Shown piece after piece: positions 49,969 to 60,985 of a stretch of 64,000 nt of DNA. The DNA is taken from the NCBI GenBank assembly GCA_027257055.1, contig JAPVLO010000074.1, positions 496,001 to 560,000 on the forward strand, given 5' to 3'. The position numbers were made by a program, and so were the translations under genes. The stretch's first letter is position 1, and each line of letters opens with the position of its first letter. The notes below the pieces were generated by a model. That model searched no databases and was not told the DNA's origin. It worked only from the letters and a program-made list of their open reading frames with translations. The stretch is from Cephalopachus bancanus (taxonomy: Eukaryota; Chordata; Mammalia; Primates; Tarsiidae).

Positions 49969-50372
49969 TGTTATGGACTTAATTGTGTCATCTTCCAAAA
50001 ATTCATAGGTTGAAATTCTACCTCTCAGTGTCACCGGATTTGGAAATAGGGACTTGAAAGAAGTGATTAAGGTTAAATGATGTCATAAATGTAGGGTCCT
50101 AATTCAAGCTGACTGGTGTTCTCATAAGAAGAGGAAGTGACACAAGAAATGTGTGAGCACAAAGAAAAGGCCATGTGAGGACACGGTAAGTAGGTAGCTG
50201 TCTACAGGCCAAGGAGAAAGGCCTTAAATGAAACCAAACTTGCTAATGCCTTGATCTCGGACTTTTAGCCTACAAAACTGTGAGAAATAAATTCCTGTTG
50301 TTTAAGTATCCCAGTCTCTGTTCTTTTTTTTTGTTGTTGTTGTTTTTATGGCAGCCCTAGCAAACAAATATA
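49969..50372 (+). mobile_element. MaLR-type solo LTR (MLT1-like, sense)
   Basis: Starts TGTTATGGACTTAATTGTGTC, continues AAAAATTCATAGGTTGAAATTC, TTCTCATAAGAAGAGGAAG, GGCCATGTGAGGACACGG, TGATCTCGGACTTTTAGCC and AACTGTGAGAAATAAATTCCTGTTGTTTAAG, and ends in GGCAGCCCTAGCAAAC. This is the order of a non-autonomous ERV3/MaLR LTR, including its AATAAA signal. The flanks GTGAT and GTAAT fit a 5-bp duplication with one change. Confidence 0.85.
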
Positions 50373-51176
50373 GTAATTTATAAGTTTAATTCCACAGAAA
50401 CTATCTATCTGCATTGTATGTAATAGAAATTGATTCTGATTTTATTAACATAGTCAGGTTTTTTTCATTTAAATGTTTCATTCGTCCATAAGGTCATGAA
50501 GTTTAACATTGTATAATATGCCTATTACTGGACTGCTATAAATATGAGTGGATTTGCTCTCTGACACTAGCACTAGAAACACTTTTGTCAAAATATTGAT
50601 TTTCTGAGTTATCTAGTCCTTTTAAAAGTAAAGAAAATTTGAATGATAAATGCACAAAATCATGCAAAGAAATTAAGAATACGCTTTTACCGCTTTTATT
50701 CCCCCAATAAATACTTTAACATTTTTGTAGAACAAATCAATGGCCTGCAGCATTCTTATCAGTGCAATCTTAACTAGTGCCTAATGACTCAGCATCTACT
50801 CTGGGCCAACTTTGCCAGATAGAACCTTGGGAAAGATAATAACTATGCAGTTTAGCAGAGTAAGTATAATGTGAGTGTTTAATTCGATGGAGGCGCATGA
50901 CTATTACACAATAAATGTACAGTATGTGCAAAGCAAAGAATAGGCTTCTGGGCACAGTTTGCACATTGCTAGATGTTCTGTAGTTTTTATAGTGGCAGGA
51001 CATATACTCAAAAGAAGCAAGCAGAACAACTATGTTTGTCACATATACAAGCTTTGATCCAAAATATTGAAAATAGGTTTAGAGCATCCTTTCTCATTAT
51101 CTCATTAACTTTTTTTCCAGATTGTAATAATGTCATAAAAATAATATGGTGAGGGTTCAATCCTTCAGCGCCAGAA
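50373..51176. other. Unclassified AT-rich DNA
   Basis: Nothing recognised. Confidence 0.4.
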
Positions 51177-51188
51177 TCTCTCTCTCTC

Positions 51189-51241
<53 letters not shown>

Positions 51242-51266
51242 TGCGCATGCACACACACGCGCGCCT
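51177..51266. repeat. Compound (TC)n(CA)n microsatellite
   Basis: A short TC run leads into about 22 CA units, then a GTGTGCGCATGCACACACACGCGCG tail of alternating purine-pyrimidine bases that could adopt Z-DNA. Confidence 0.95.
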
Positions 51267-52739
51267 AGGTCATACAAAGAATATTCTCAAAAATTAAAGA
51301 CATTACAACTTTATAAAATGAGATTAGAAATGCATTGTGTAGAAATAGTTGCAGTTCACTTTAAAATACAACAATGGGAACGAAGAAAGCCATAGATGAA
51401 TATAAAACAAATCCTTATGTTATACATGTAGCAAGATTGTTTTTCAGTTTTTACTATGAAAAGAGCTGTCCAAGTATGTTAGTGCATGGAAGAAAATGCC
51501 ATTCATTTCTATGGATTTTTACACTCAAAAACTTGAAAATACATATTTATTCATATTTGCACAAAACTGGATAACCTAAGGATAAAATGAGATGTCGGAA
51601 AGAACTAGGAATAGAACATGAAAACATACTATAGTTTATTAAAAATAATGATACCTTATCAACCACTTCCAGGAAAAAAGGATTCATTGTCTTAAATGGA
51701 ATCTTGATGTAATGATTGTGTGCTTTAATTTTTAGACTTCAAAGAAAGAAAATAGCTTTAAATGAAGATCTAATTTATAAATTGTGAGCAGATTTAAGGA
51801 AGAATCTTAGACATTATTGTCATTTCCAATGCCTAAGAGAAAACAAGAAAGTGAACAGAGAAATTGCTATAACAAGGCATTAAAGGTCTCTAGTATGAGG
51901 AAGTAGTGTTATTCTTGCTTCTTGGAAAAGAGACAAATTTATTTTTATTTATATTAATTAGGAAAGAAACTACTTATGGCATTTTGTTTTTATATTCTGC
52001 ACTGAAAATAGAGCCAAACTATTGTTTTATACACTAGCCAGGAGCCAACCTTGCCAGATTTGAATTGTATTGGTGCAACTTTACCACTGTACACTTGGGT
52101 ATGTTGGATCACAAACAGAAACACATTTTCTTTTCCTCAGTAGGGTTTTTTAGTTCACAGTAATTAACTCACTGAATCTGGCCAAATTAATAGACCAAAT
52201 TATTGTTCATTGTCTGCCGTGGTTTTATTAATCACTGCTCCTCAAATCTAACTGAGGCCCAGATCTCTGTTTGGTAAGTCATGATGTATTTGTCTGTGTG
52301 AAGGACGGTCCAAGTTAATGTCTTCCATGATGGGAAGGGAAACAAACCTCTTCTTGGCCTTTAAGAGCTTCTCTTGTGCCAAATATAGAAAGCTAATAAC
52401 TTGGACTCAAGATGTAAGCTGGCTGGCAAAGATCAGATTCATAAAAATTGAGTTACATAGAATATTTTGCTGCAGGAGTGTATTTCAAGTATACCTATGA
52501 TAAATAACCACATGCAGTGTTTTCCATACTCATGGCATATCATAGTGATTGGTGACAATTTTGCATAAACAAAAAGTGTATAGAATTCACTGGCGTTTTC
52601 ATTGCAATGAGCAATTCATCTGTCTGACCATACACTGTGTCATTACACGTGTTTTCTGTTCCTTAATTTGGATAGAGATAAAGTACTCAGCTGTTTATTT
52701 TAAAATGTTTATTGAATTTGTCCTTTTATGTCTGGCTTA
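51267..52739. other. AT-rich DNA, no gene recognised
   Basis: About 1.5 kb with no nameable repeat. Confidence 0.4.
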
Positions 52740-53083
52740 TTTTAAAGTTTATCCATGTTTCAGAAACTCATTCCTTTTTATGGCTGAATAATGTTACATT
52801 GTATATACTTGCTACATTTTGGGCATTCATTGCCGATAAGACACTTGGGTTGTTTCCATCTTTTGGCTGTTGTGAATAACGCTACTATGAATGCTGTTGT
52901 ACAAGAATCTGTTTGGGTCCCTGTATTCAACTCTTTTGTGTATGTATCTAGGAAAGGCTATCTTAGTCATATAATAATGTTTAACTTTTTCAGGATCTGC
53001 CAAACTCTTTTCCATAGCTGCTGCACCATTTTACATTCCCATTAGCAATGTAAAAAAAAGGATTCCAGTTTCTCTACATCCTT
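52740..53083 (-). mobile_element. Antisense L1 ORF2 3' part, left half (split by Alu)
   Basis: ATGGCTGAATAATGTTACATTG, ACTTGGGTTGTTTCCATC, GGCTGTTGTGAATAACGC and CTGCACCATTTTACATTCCC are antisense L1M-type ORF2. The rest of the same element lies at 53404-53690, beyond an inserted Alu. Confidence 0.85.
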
Positions 53084-53092
53084 CTCTTTCCA

Positions 53093-53394
53093 GTTTTTAT
53101 TTTTATTTTTATTTGTTGAGTTGGATTCTCACTCTGTCGCCCAGACTGGAGTGCAGTGGCTGCTACCAGCCACCGCAGCCTCAACGGGCTGGGCTCCGGT
53201 GATCCTTCCGCCTCAGCCTTCCAAGTAGCTGAGACTACAGGCGCGCGCTACCACGCCCGGTTAATTTTTTTTTTTATTGTAGAGATGAGGTCTCGCCAAC
53301 TTGCCCAGGCAGGTCTTGAACCTGGGGGCTCAGGCAATCCACTCACCTCAGCCTCCCAAAGCGCGGGATTACAGGCTGAGCCACCGAGCCCGGC
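53093..53394 (-). mobile_element. Alu dimer (antisense) inserted in L1, with target duplication
   Basis: Antisense dimer: a (TTTTTA)n-type tail, ACTCTGTCGCCCAGACTGGAG, right monomer with GGGCTCCGGTGATCCTTCCG, linker, left monomer ending CACCGAGCCCGGC. The direct repeat CTCTTTCCA lies at 53084-53092 and 53395-53403. It interrupts the older L1M copy cleanly. Confidence 0.96.
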
Positions 53395-53403
53395 CTCTTT
53401 CCA

Positions 53404-53690
53404 TTTTTTAAAATATCCTTCCTAGTAAGTGTGAAGTGGTACTCATTGTAGTTTTGATTTGCATTACTTTAATGACTAATGATGTTGAGCATATTTCATG
53501 TGCTTATTTTCAACTTATGTATTTTTTTTGAGAAATATCTGTTCCGGTCATTTGCCCATTTTTAAATTGGGCTGGTTGTGTTTTTGTTGTTGAGTTGTAG
53601 TTTCTAAAGATATTTGCATATTATACTGATATCAGATATATGTTTTGCAAATATTTCCTTCCATTCTGTGGGTTGTCTTTTTTACTCCCT
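53404..53690 (-). mobile_element. Antisense L1 ORF2 3' part, right half
   Basis: Continues the L1 of 52740-53083: TGTGAAGTGGTACTCATTG, TTTGATTTGCATTAC, ATGATGTTGAGCATATTTCATG, CATTTGCCCATTTTTAAATTGGG, CAAATATTTCCTTCCATTCTG. Confidence 0.88.
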
Positions 53691-53695
53691 CACCA

Positions 53696-53985
53696 CTTTT
53701 AAATCCTAACTCAAATGTTACCATTTCAATGAGACGTTGATTCCTTGATCCTCCACCCTATCCTGCCTTATTTTTCTTTTTATCGTTCACCACAAATAAA
53801 TGTTTCTATATATAAGCATATTAATTATTACTATTACTATTTAATACTTTGTTTATTGTCTGTTTTCTCCAACCAAAATATGACGATTTTGTCTTTGTTT
53901 ATTATTGTTGTATAATTAGTGCCCAACATAGAACTGGTGGACATTTAATAAACATTTATTGAATAATAATTAATGAATGGATGGA
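53696..53985 (+). repeat. L2 LINE 3' end (sense)
   Basis: TCCTAACTCAAATGTTACC, then ATTCCTTGATCCTCCACCC, TTTATTGTCTGTTTTCTCC, AATATGACGATTTTGTC and AATAAACATTTATTGAATAAT follow the L2 3' terminal region in order. Ancient and inactive. Confidence 0.75.
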
Positions 53986-54003
53986 TTTAACACAAAGATG
54001 TCT

Positions 54004-54285
54004 GTTTTGTTTTGTTTTGTTTTGTTTTTGACACAGGATCATCCTATCTTCCAGGCTGGCTCACCACAGCCTTGACCTCCTGGACTCAGGCAGTCCTTCT
54101 GTCTCAACATCTCAAGTAGCTGGGACTACAGGTGTGCCTCATTATGCTTGGCCCATTTTGTATTCTTTGTAGAGATGAGGTCTCACTATGTTGCCTAGGC
54201 TGGTCTTGAATTCCTAGACTCAAGTGATACTCCTGCCTTGGCCTCCCACAGTGCTGGGATTACCATTGTGTCCACCGCATTCTTT
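54004..54285 (-). mobile_element. Old Alu dimer (AluJ-like, antisense)
   Basis: A (GTTTT)n tail, CTTCCAGGCTGGCTCACC, GACCTCCTGGACTCAGGCAG, TCAAGTAGCTGGGACTACAGG, TAGAGATGAGGTCTCACTATG, CTCAAGTGATACTCCTGCC and CAGTGCTGGGATTACC are present. It lacks the local lineage marks and has lost most CpGs, so it predates the young Alus here. Confidence 0.92.
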
Positions 54286-54289
54286 TTTT

Positions 54290-54750
54290 AATTGGGTAAA
54301 TACACCACACAAAGAAAAGAGTATAGTGATTTGATAAATCATAAGATATAAGGAGAGTAATCTTTAATTCACCCCCAAGATCAAAAAGTAAGTTATTGTA
54401 AACAACTTATGCTTTCTTCAAATTACTACCTTCTCCCTCTAGTCACTCAGAAATAAACACTATTCTAATACTTCTGATAATATCTTTGTTGCTATATTTT
54501 GTGATTTCATCACCTAATAATTTATCTCCTAAACGTTTTTTATTGTTGCTAAACCATCATATAAATGTGTTTGGTATCTATTCTTCTGTACTTGCCTGTC
54601 ACATTCACCATTACATTTGTAAGAGTCAAGAATGATGTATTTAGCTGTAGTTTACTTTCAGGTCTATATAATTTTCCATTGTATTATTGTACTATAATTT
54701 ATATATTCTTCTGAAAGAAATTTGAGTTACTTCTATTAAAAAATTAAATT
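54290..54750 (-). repeat. Possible old L1M 3' end (antisense)
   Basis: TATAATTTTCCATTGTATTATTG and TGAGTTACTTCTATT resemble the antisense 'tattccattgta ... ggttgtttc' segment of old L1. The rest is too diverged to be sure. Confidence 0.4.
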
Positions 54751-55118
54751 AAATTAAAAAATAAAAATAAAATTGTTTATTGAGTCCTTAGTTTAAAACT
54801 ATATCTGTCCTCAAATAAGTCACAAGCTGGGAAAATGTATTAAAAAATTTATTATGAAGTTGATAAAAATTATGGAATATAAAATATTAGAAAGTTAACC
54901 AAGAAACCAAGACAGGTGCTGGGAGCTCTGAGTCTTCTTTGTATGTCTCAGATTCTTTCGAGATCATTGATTTACAGATAACTACTTTGTATATAAGATC
55001 ATTTATAGGGAACAGGCAAAAATGTGCAAAGTTACACAACTCCCCTGTAAACTAAAAGCTACATAACTAGATAATTCAATAAATTCAATAATGGTTCAGA
55101 AATACTTAATTGAGCATT
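54751..55118. other. AT-rich DNA
   Basis: Nothing recognised. Confidence 0.4.
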
Positions 55119-55625
55119 GATTACTCAAGTCTATTGAACTGCTTTGAAGGGATACCTAATTTATAAAGAAATTAGGGATACCTTATTAGGTATATATACC
55201 TAATTAGGTATATATAAATTAGGGACACCTAATTTATAAACTGCTTTGAAGGGATACCTAATTTATAAAGAAAAGAGGTTTGTCTCAAACTTCTGTAGTC
55301 TGCAAAACAAATCTGGCGTCTGCATATGGTGAGGGTCTCAGGCTGCTTCCGCTTATGGTGGAAGGCAAAAGAAAGCCAGTTTGTGCAGACCACAGAGAGA
55401 AAGAAAAAGAGAAGAGAAGAAGATGCCAGGCTCTTTTTAACAACCAGGTTTGGCGGGAACTAAAAGAGTGAAAACTCACTCATCAACCCCATCCAAGGAA
55501 GGCATTTATTTCTTCATGAGGAATCCACCTCCGCGATCCAAACACTTCTTATTAGGTCCCACCTTCAACACTCAGGGTTAAATTTCAATGTGAGATTGGA
55601 TGGGAACAAATAAACCATATCCAAA
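55119..55625 (-). mobile_element. MaLR LTR, MST-like (antisense), with internal duplication
   Basis: Reverse complement matches an MSTA/MSTB-type LTR: CCAATCTCACATTGAAATTTAA, GGTGGGACCTAATAAGAAG, TGAGTGAGTTTTCACTC, TTAGTTCCCGCC, CTGGTTGTTAAAAAGAGCCTGGC, ACCATAAGCGGAAGCAGCCTGAG and AAACCTCTTTTCTTTATAAATTA (the polyadenylation/U5 end). About 100 bp at the U5 end is duplicated. Confidence 0.85.
55137..55273. repeat. Local duplication, period about 102 bp, at the LTR end
   Basis: AACTGCTTTGAAGGGATACC and the following 15 bases occur at 55137-55171 and again at 55239-55273. Between them lie palindromic AT-rich motifs (TAGGTATATATACCTAATTAGG). It looks like a small replication-slippage or foldback rearrangement inside the LTR. 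Confidence 0.85.
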
Positions 55626-55877
55626 CTTGCAGCAATTGATTATTCTAGAAACTGCTGCTTGCAAGATGGTATATCCTATAATATCCTATAATAAGGCACA
55701 CATTATAAAGGGAGAAACTTTTGAAGCTTAGGTATTTATTTATTTATATATTTATTTAGAGTTGAAGACCTGGAGGCAGTTTTTATTATTTAAAGTTCCT
55801 GGGAGCTTCGGGCCTTGTGAAAAAGTTGGTCTCTTTCAACTTTGGTAGAAGGAGGGGGAGAAGTAATTTTATCTTGT
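55626..55877. other. AT-rich DNA
   Basis: Short unclassified stretch that includes a TTTATT repeat near 55735-55755. Confidence 0.4.
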
Positions 55878-56198
55878 TCTTTTTTCTTTCTTTTTTTTTT
55901 CTTTTTTTTTCTTTTATTTGAGTTGGAGTCTCACCCTGTCACCCAGACTGGATTGCAGTGGCATGCTCCTGACCATCGCAGCCTCGACCTGCTGGGCTCC
56001 AGAGATCCTTCGGCCTTAGCCTTCCAAGTAGTTGGAACTACAGGCGCAGGCCACCACGCCCGGCTGATTTTTGATGTATTGCAGAGAGGAGGTCTCGCCA
56101 AGTTGCCTGGGTGGGTCTCAAACCCGCGGGCTCAGGCAATCCACTCGCTTCAGTCTCCCAGAGTGCTGGGATTACAGGCTGAGCCACCGAGCCCGGCC
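55878..56198 (-). mobile_element. Alu dimer (antisense), local lineage
   Basis: A pyrimidine-rich tail (TTTC units), then GTCACCCAGACTGGATTGCAG, CAGCCTCGACCTGCTGGGC, ACTACAGGCGCAGGCCACC, GAGGTCTCGCCAAGTTGCC, ACCCGCGGGCTCAGGCAATCC, ending CACCGAGCCCGGCC. Full length. It keeps the AAGTTGCC segment, so it belongs to the subfamily of 26373 and 29798 rather than that of 36305 and 47880. It abuts antisense L1. Confidence 0.96.
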
Positions 56199-56229
56199 TT
56201 TTTTTATTTTTCTACTGTTCTGTTTACTT

Positions 56230-56820
56230 ATTCTTTTTTTATTATAGATACATGGGGTATAAGTCAGTATCAGGTTTTGTGCAGGTAAAGTTTGGACCTT
56301 CAACTGGCCCTCACTTCCCCTCCTACCCCTAGGGATGCTACACGCCCCCTCCCTTCCTTACTCCCTTCCTGGCAGTGTCCAACAACTACCAATCCTTCCC
56401 TTGTGTTAAGGTGATTAATGTTCAGTTCTCACCTATAAGTGAGAACATTTGGTTATTTGTTTCTGAGGTAGATCACTAAGTATGATCGTCTCCACCACCA
56501 CCCAAGTTGCTGTGAAATCCATGATTTTGTTCTTCTTTATGGTTGTATAATATTCCATTGCATATATGCACCACATTTTCTTTATCCAATCCACTTATGA
56601 TGGGCAATAGGAGTGATTCCATATTTTTGCTACTGTGAATAGTATAGCTATAAACATGCATGCGCCAGTGTCTTTTTTTGTGAAATGACTTGTGTTCCTT
56701 CAGATATATTTCCAGGAAAAGTTTTTCTGGATTGTATGGAAGGTCAGATTTCAGTTTTTTTAGGAATCTCCACACTACTCTTCACAGAGATTGAACTAGC
56801 TTGCACTCCCAGCAACAGTG
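56230..56820 (-). mobile_element. L1 3' UTR and ORF2 end (antisense), local lineage
   Basis: TATAGATACATGGGGTATAAG, CAACTGGCCCTCACTTCCCC, CACCTATAAGTGAGAACATTTGG, GTATAATATTCCATTGCATA, CTGTGAATAGTATAGCTATAAAC and TGCACTCCCAGCAACAGTG are in antisense L1 order. About 0.6 kb of the 3' end. Confidence 0.9.
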
Positions 56821-59575
56821 AATACTCATAATGATATTTAATTACAATAGCAAGTTAGTATTTAACTAACAATAGGAAATAAATTAACAATAGTAAATAA
56901 AATTATAACATATCTTAGAGTGACTTAGATTTTATCTCATGCCAAAAGTAATTTAAATTCCAATATGTTAAGAAGTTAAATAAAAATTATAATTATAAAA
57001 ATGACAAAATCTTGAATGCAAATTTAAGACACTAAAAATGAAATTGGGGTTTGGTAAGATATTCTTAACTAATTTGTATTCAATTGTTGCATATAACAAA
57101 AGTGACCATAAATAGGTTAAAAAAAGAGAGCTGACTTTGGAGAAATTATGTGATGATTAATTTATTTAATAAAGAACTCTAGAAACACAATAAAATATAA
57201 AAAAATTATTATAATAAAATTTCAAAATAGCAAACTACAATTAAATATGTTGAAAGTGATTTATATTTACCAAGTGAAAATGAAATGAATATAAGCACCA
57301 TTACTTTTTACTCATTGAATTGACAACAAATGCAATAAAAATGGGCAGTGTTTTAGGAAAATTTTTATCATTCCTTACTGCTGGAAATGTGAAATACTAG
57401 ACTTTTTATAAGAAACAATCTGTAAGTTGCATTAATATTAAATATATACATATCATTTTACATAGTAATTTCAATTTTACAATAAAATAAAAATTTCAAC
57501 ATGTGCGAACACATAAATATGGATGTTTATTTGTTTTTGATTGGGTCAAAAGTTAAAATAAATTTGGTATCTATTAAATTGATGAGAAGGTAAGCCATGC
57601 AAAAATTAATTTGACCTCCAAAGTTGTCTATATAAACATAATTAATAAAGTCACATGGGGTGAGAAATTTATGCAAGAAGAAAAGTAGGAAACAGGAGAA
57701 ACAAGTGATCATAAATAGAAAAGATGCCTTCTTCTTTCTATCTTGATGTGGAATGGAAGATATGAAACATCAAGAGAATAAGAGACATACCCCCTTGATA
57801 TTATACATCATACTTCAACACTACCTGTTGCCAATCTACAGTATGTTTGTTATGTGAGGAAACAGTAGACTTGCCTCCAATTTGATTAAATATCACTAGT
57901 TAACTTAATCACCAAGGATAAATCACTAGAATTAGAAAAGTTGTTTCAATTTATATTTAGATGCCAAGGACGCTAAGATATATTCCCACATTCCCTCCAG
58001 GAACTTTGCAATATTATTAATTTTCACACAATTTGTAAATTAACTTAGACTTCTACATATCTGTTTAAAAACAGGAAAATTTCTTGAATTGTTTGCCATG
58101 TGTAGAATAAAACCTGAAATTTCACTTTCTAAACATTTTTGTACTATTAAATAACATAGGTTAAAAGAGCTTCAAGTATTTTGCTAGCAATATTAATTGT
58201 AGTTTTATTTTACTTGTTCTTATATCTTGCCCTTTATTGGGGGGGAGAGTATCCATAATTTTTTATATTATTTCTAAGAACTCAATTTTAGAAAGTGAAA
58301 CTTTTGCTGTCAAATATGCTGGCAGATATTTCCTCCAACAAAAAGCATTTGCTATTTAATTTAACTTGTGAGTTTGGGTCCATGATCTTTCAACTTAATA
58401 CAGTGAAATCTCTAGAAAGACTTTCTAAAGAAAAGAGGTAATTTCCTGTAATTTGGTTTTTGGATGACTTTTATAAGTTGCCATTTCAAATTAATTGCTT
58501 TTTAACTTTTTGATACATATTAATCTATTTTAAAATACTTTAGTGAACTTCTATTTTCAGCATGTATACATTCACTTCACCTATCCCATGACAACCCTCT
58601 TTTTAATGGCTGACTTGTTCATTATATCCTGATAATAATATATCTGAAAAAGAAATGTATTTACTTCTGCCAGAAATCCAACTGGATTATGAAATAATTT
58701 TTATTTCAGTTTATGTTTATTAGATTTAATATTTTAAAAGATAAATAAAGTCTTTGCTTTAGCCAGTTTTTCTGTGTTCACATGAACAGACCAAATGATC
58801 ATGATTTTCCCTCTATACATTTAGCTTCATGTGTTCAACAGATATTCATATATGTGTGGGTCTATGTCTGAATTATTTTCTGAAATAGTGACCTATTTGT
58901 GTCTCCTTACATTATCAGACCTGAATTATTGTTGCTTTGTAATTAGTCTTTAGAATAATTTTTAAATTTCTCTAATATCATTTAGGATATTTTGGTTGCT
59001 TTTTGTCTCTTTAACTTTTTCATTTCCACTTAAAAATAAATTTCCATGGTAATTTTCTTTTTCACATTAATGAGATGCTTACCATAGTGAATTTCTACAT
59101 ATTAAATATAATGTGTAGATTGGATGTTATTGATACTCTTGTATTACTTTTAAATTGTTTTATATTTCGTGACTGTAACATAAAAATACAGATTTTATAC
59201 TACTTCTATTTAGTAAACTGTGCAAGTACATACATACTATTTCATCTGTCAATTATAAAGTTTAAAAATATGTCCAAGAATTGCTCTTTTTAATAAGTTT
59301 TTAACTAAAAATATAGATCATTACTTTTTATTTTTCCTCCTAAAATGCATAAAAGAGCTTTAAGTTTCTATGGACAGCCTGTGCTGCCTCAAATAAGTTT
59401 TGATTATAATATCAACATTATCAATTTGCATTATTTTTTTTTTAAATTTCCACTTTAACTGAATTTTTCATCCTGAGTGTTTAAGAGCTGCATATTTATT
59501 TATAAATTTATGGCAGTGAGTTTTTTCCAGTTATCTTTTATAAATTGCTTTAGAACTTAATTATCCTGTGATTTG
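56821..59575. other. Long AT-rich stretch, no gene recognised
   Basis: About 2.75 kb of very AT-rich sequence. No named repeat and no open frame with a recognisable domain. Confidence 0.45.
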
Positions 59576-59584
59576 AAAATGCAA

Positions 59585-59828
59585 GCCGGGCTCGATATGG
59601 CTCAATCTGTAATCACGCGCCTTTGGGAGGCTGAGGTGAGTGGATTGCCTTAGCCCACAGGTGAGCGTGCCTGTAGTTCCGGCTACTTGGAAGGCTGAGG
59701 CGGAAGGATCACTGGAGCCCAGCAGGTGAGGCTGCGGTGCCGGGAGGGGCCACTGCACTCCAGTCTGGGCGACAGAATGAGACTCCAACTCAAAAAAAAA
59801 AAAAACAGAAAAGAAAAGAAAAGAAAAA
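59585..59828 (+). mobile_element. Alu (sense) with internal deletion and target duplication
   Basis: Starts GCCGGGCTCGATATGGCTC, and the left monomer runs to GCCCACAGGT. It then jumps to GAGCGTGCCTGTAG of the right monomer, losing about 85 bp including the B-box and linker. An A-rich tail with AAAAG units follows. The direct repeat AAAATGCAA flanks it (59576-59584; about 59829-59837), so it inserted as one unit. Confidence 0.93.
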
Positions 59829-59837
59829 AAAATGCAA

Positions 59838-60194
59838 TGAAAATTATTACCATATGTCAAATATGGAGAGATTTTATTTATGACATAGAATATGGTCAAT
59901 CCTGACATATATTCCAGATTCGATTAAAAATATGTACTCTGATGTTCTTAGGTTCATTATTCCTCGTAGATAGAGCATGAGACAGGGAAAGAGAGAAAAG
60001 GAAAAAACACACATGTGGATATGACTGTAGTTGCAGTTATAAATACTACTCTAATAAAACCATCAGACTGTTTTCCAAAGTGTCTTCTGTTTTGCTTTTC
60101 AGCAGTTTTACTGAATTGTGATGTGGTTGATTATAAATATGGCCATACAATTCTATCATTTCTGTACTATCAATTCTGAATGCAATTTTGCTTT
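59838..60194. other. Unclassified DNA
   Basis: Nothing recognised. Confidence 0.4.
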
Positions 60195-60580
60195 CTTCCT
60201 ATTAATTGGTGGTGTAACTTCTCCAACTCTAAAGACTGAACTTGATCACGCAACCTGTTTTGATCAATAGGACATTTGCAAATATGACGCAAGCAAAATC
60301 TTTTAAATGCTAGCAGTTTGGAGCTTTACTTTTGATTCTCTTAAGAACCCTGCCACCACCTACATGTTAAGAAGATTGATTCATTTGCTGGATGATGAGA
60401 GACACATGGCCAAGCAAATCCATTGCCCCACTTATATACAACAAACTGCCAGATATTGTATTGAGGCCAACATAAATCTTACACTCTCAGCTGAGCTGGC
60501 TCAAAATAGCACCCAGTTGTCTCATGAAATCATGAAAATGATAAGTGGTTTTTGCATGCTGCTAAGTTCTGGGCTGGATT
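60195..60580 (+). mobile_element. MLT1-like MaLR LTR fragment (sense)
   Basis: ATTTGCAAATATGACGCAAGC, TCTTAAGAACCCTGCCACC, TTGCTGGATGATGAGAGACACATGGCC, CAACAAACTGCCAGATATTG, TGAGGCCAACATAAATCTTAC and CAGCTGAGCTGGCTC follow the internal order of an MLT1 LTR as remembered. The LTR 3' end with its polyadenylation signal is not recognisable. A 155-codon open frame starting at 60307 runs through it by chance. Confidence 0.65.
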
Positions 60581-60985
60581 TATATGCAGTTAAAATGAGA
60601 AAATACATGTGGTTTTCCTTCTATTCATACTACATGAAGTATCTTCAAATTGTAGATTTGTGTGTGGATTCAACATGTCAAGTTTTGGGCATTATTTTCT
60701 TAAAATGGCTCTTGTTCTTTTCTCTCTTCATATTCTTTATTAGGACCCAATTAAAAGCATATTGTGCCTATTAATAATGTCATACATGTCATTTGTTCTC
60801 ATATATTTTACTTTTTGTTGTTTGTTTTCTGTGCCATACATATGTCTTCCTGCCTTACTAATTCTGTTATCTGTTGTGCCCAGATTGTTATTATGCAGAC
60901 TCATTAAGTTTTAAATTTCTGATATTTAATTTTTCTGTTGTTTGTTTGATTCTTATGCATCAATGTCATTTCTGTGGTAAATTTA
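60581..60985. other. AT-rich DNA
   Basis: No clear feature. It may be diverged antisense L1 leading into the next entry. Confidence 0.35.

Noticed and set aside
55842..56288. 148-codon frame containing Alu-derived peptide
   Set aside because: It is the usual chance translation of an antisense Alu (for example WNYRR/GARYHARLIF-type peptide), not a gene.
60307..60774. 155-codon frame that looks like a small protein with a hydrophobic C-terminus
   Set aside because: Its first half is an MLT1-like LTR and the rest is AT-rich sequence. The hydrophobic end comes from TTT/CTT codons, and no promoter or homolog was seen.
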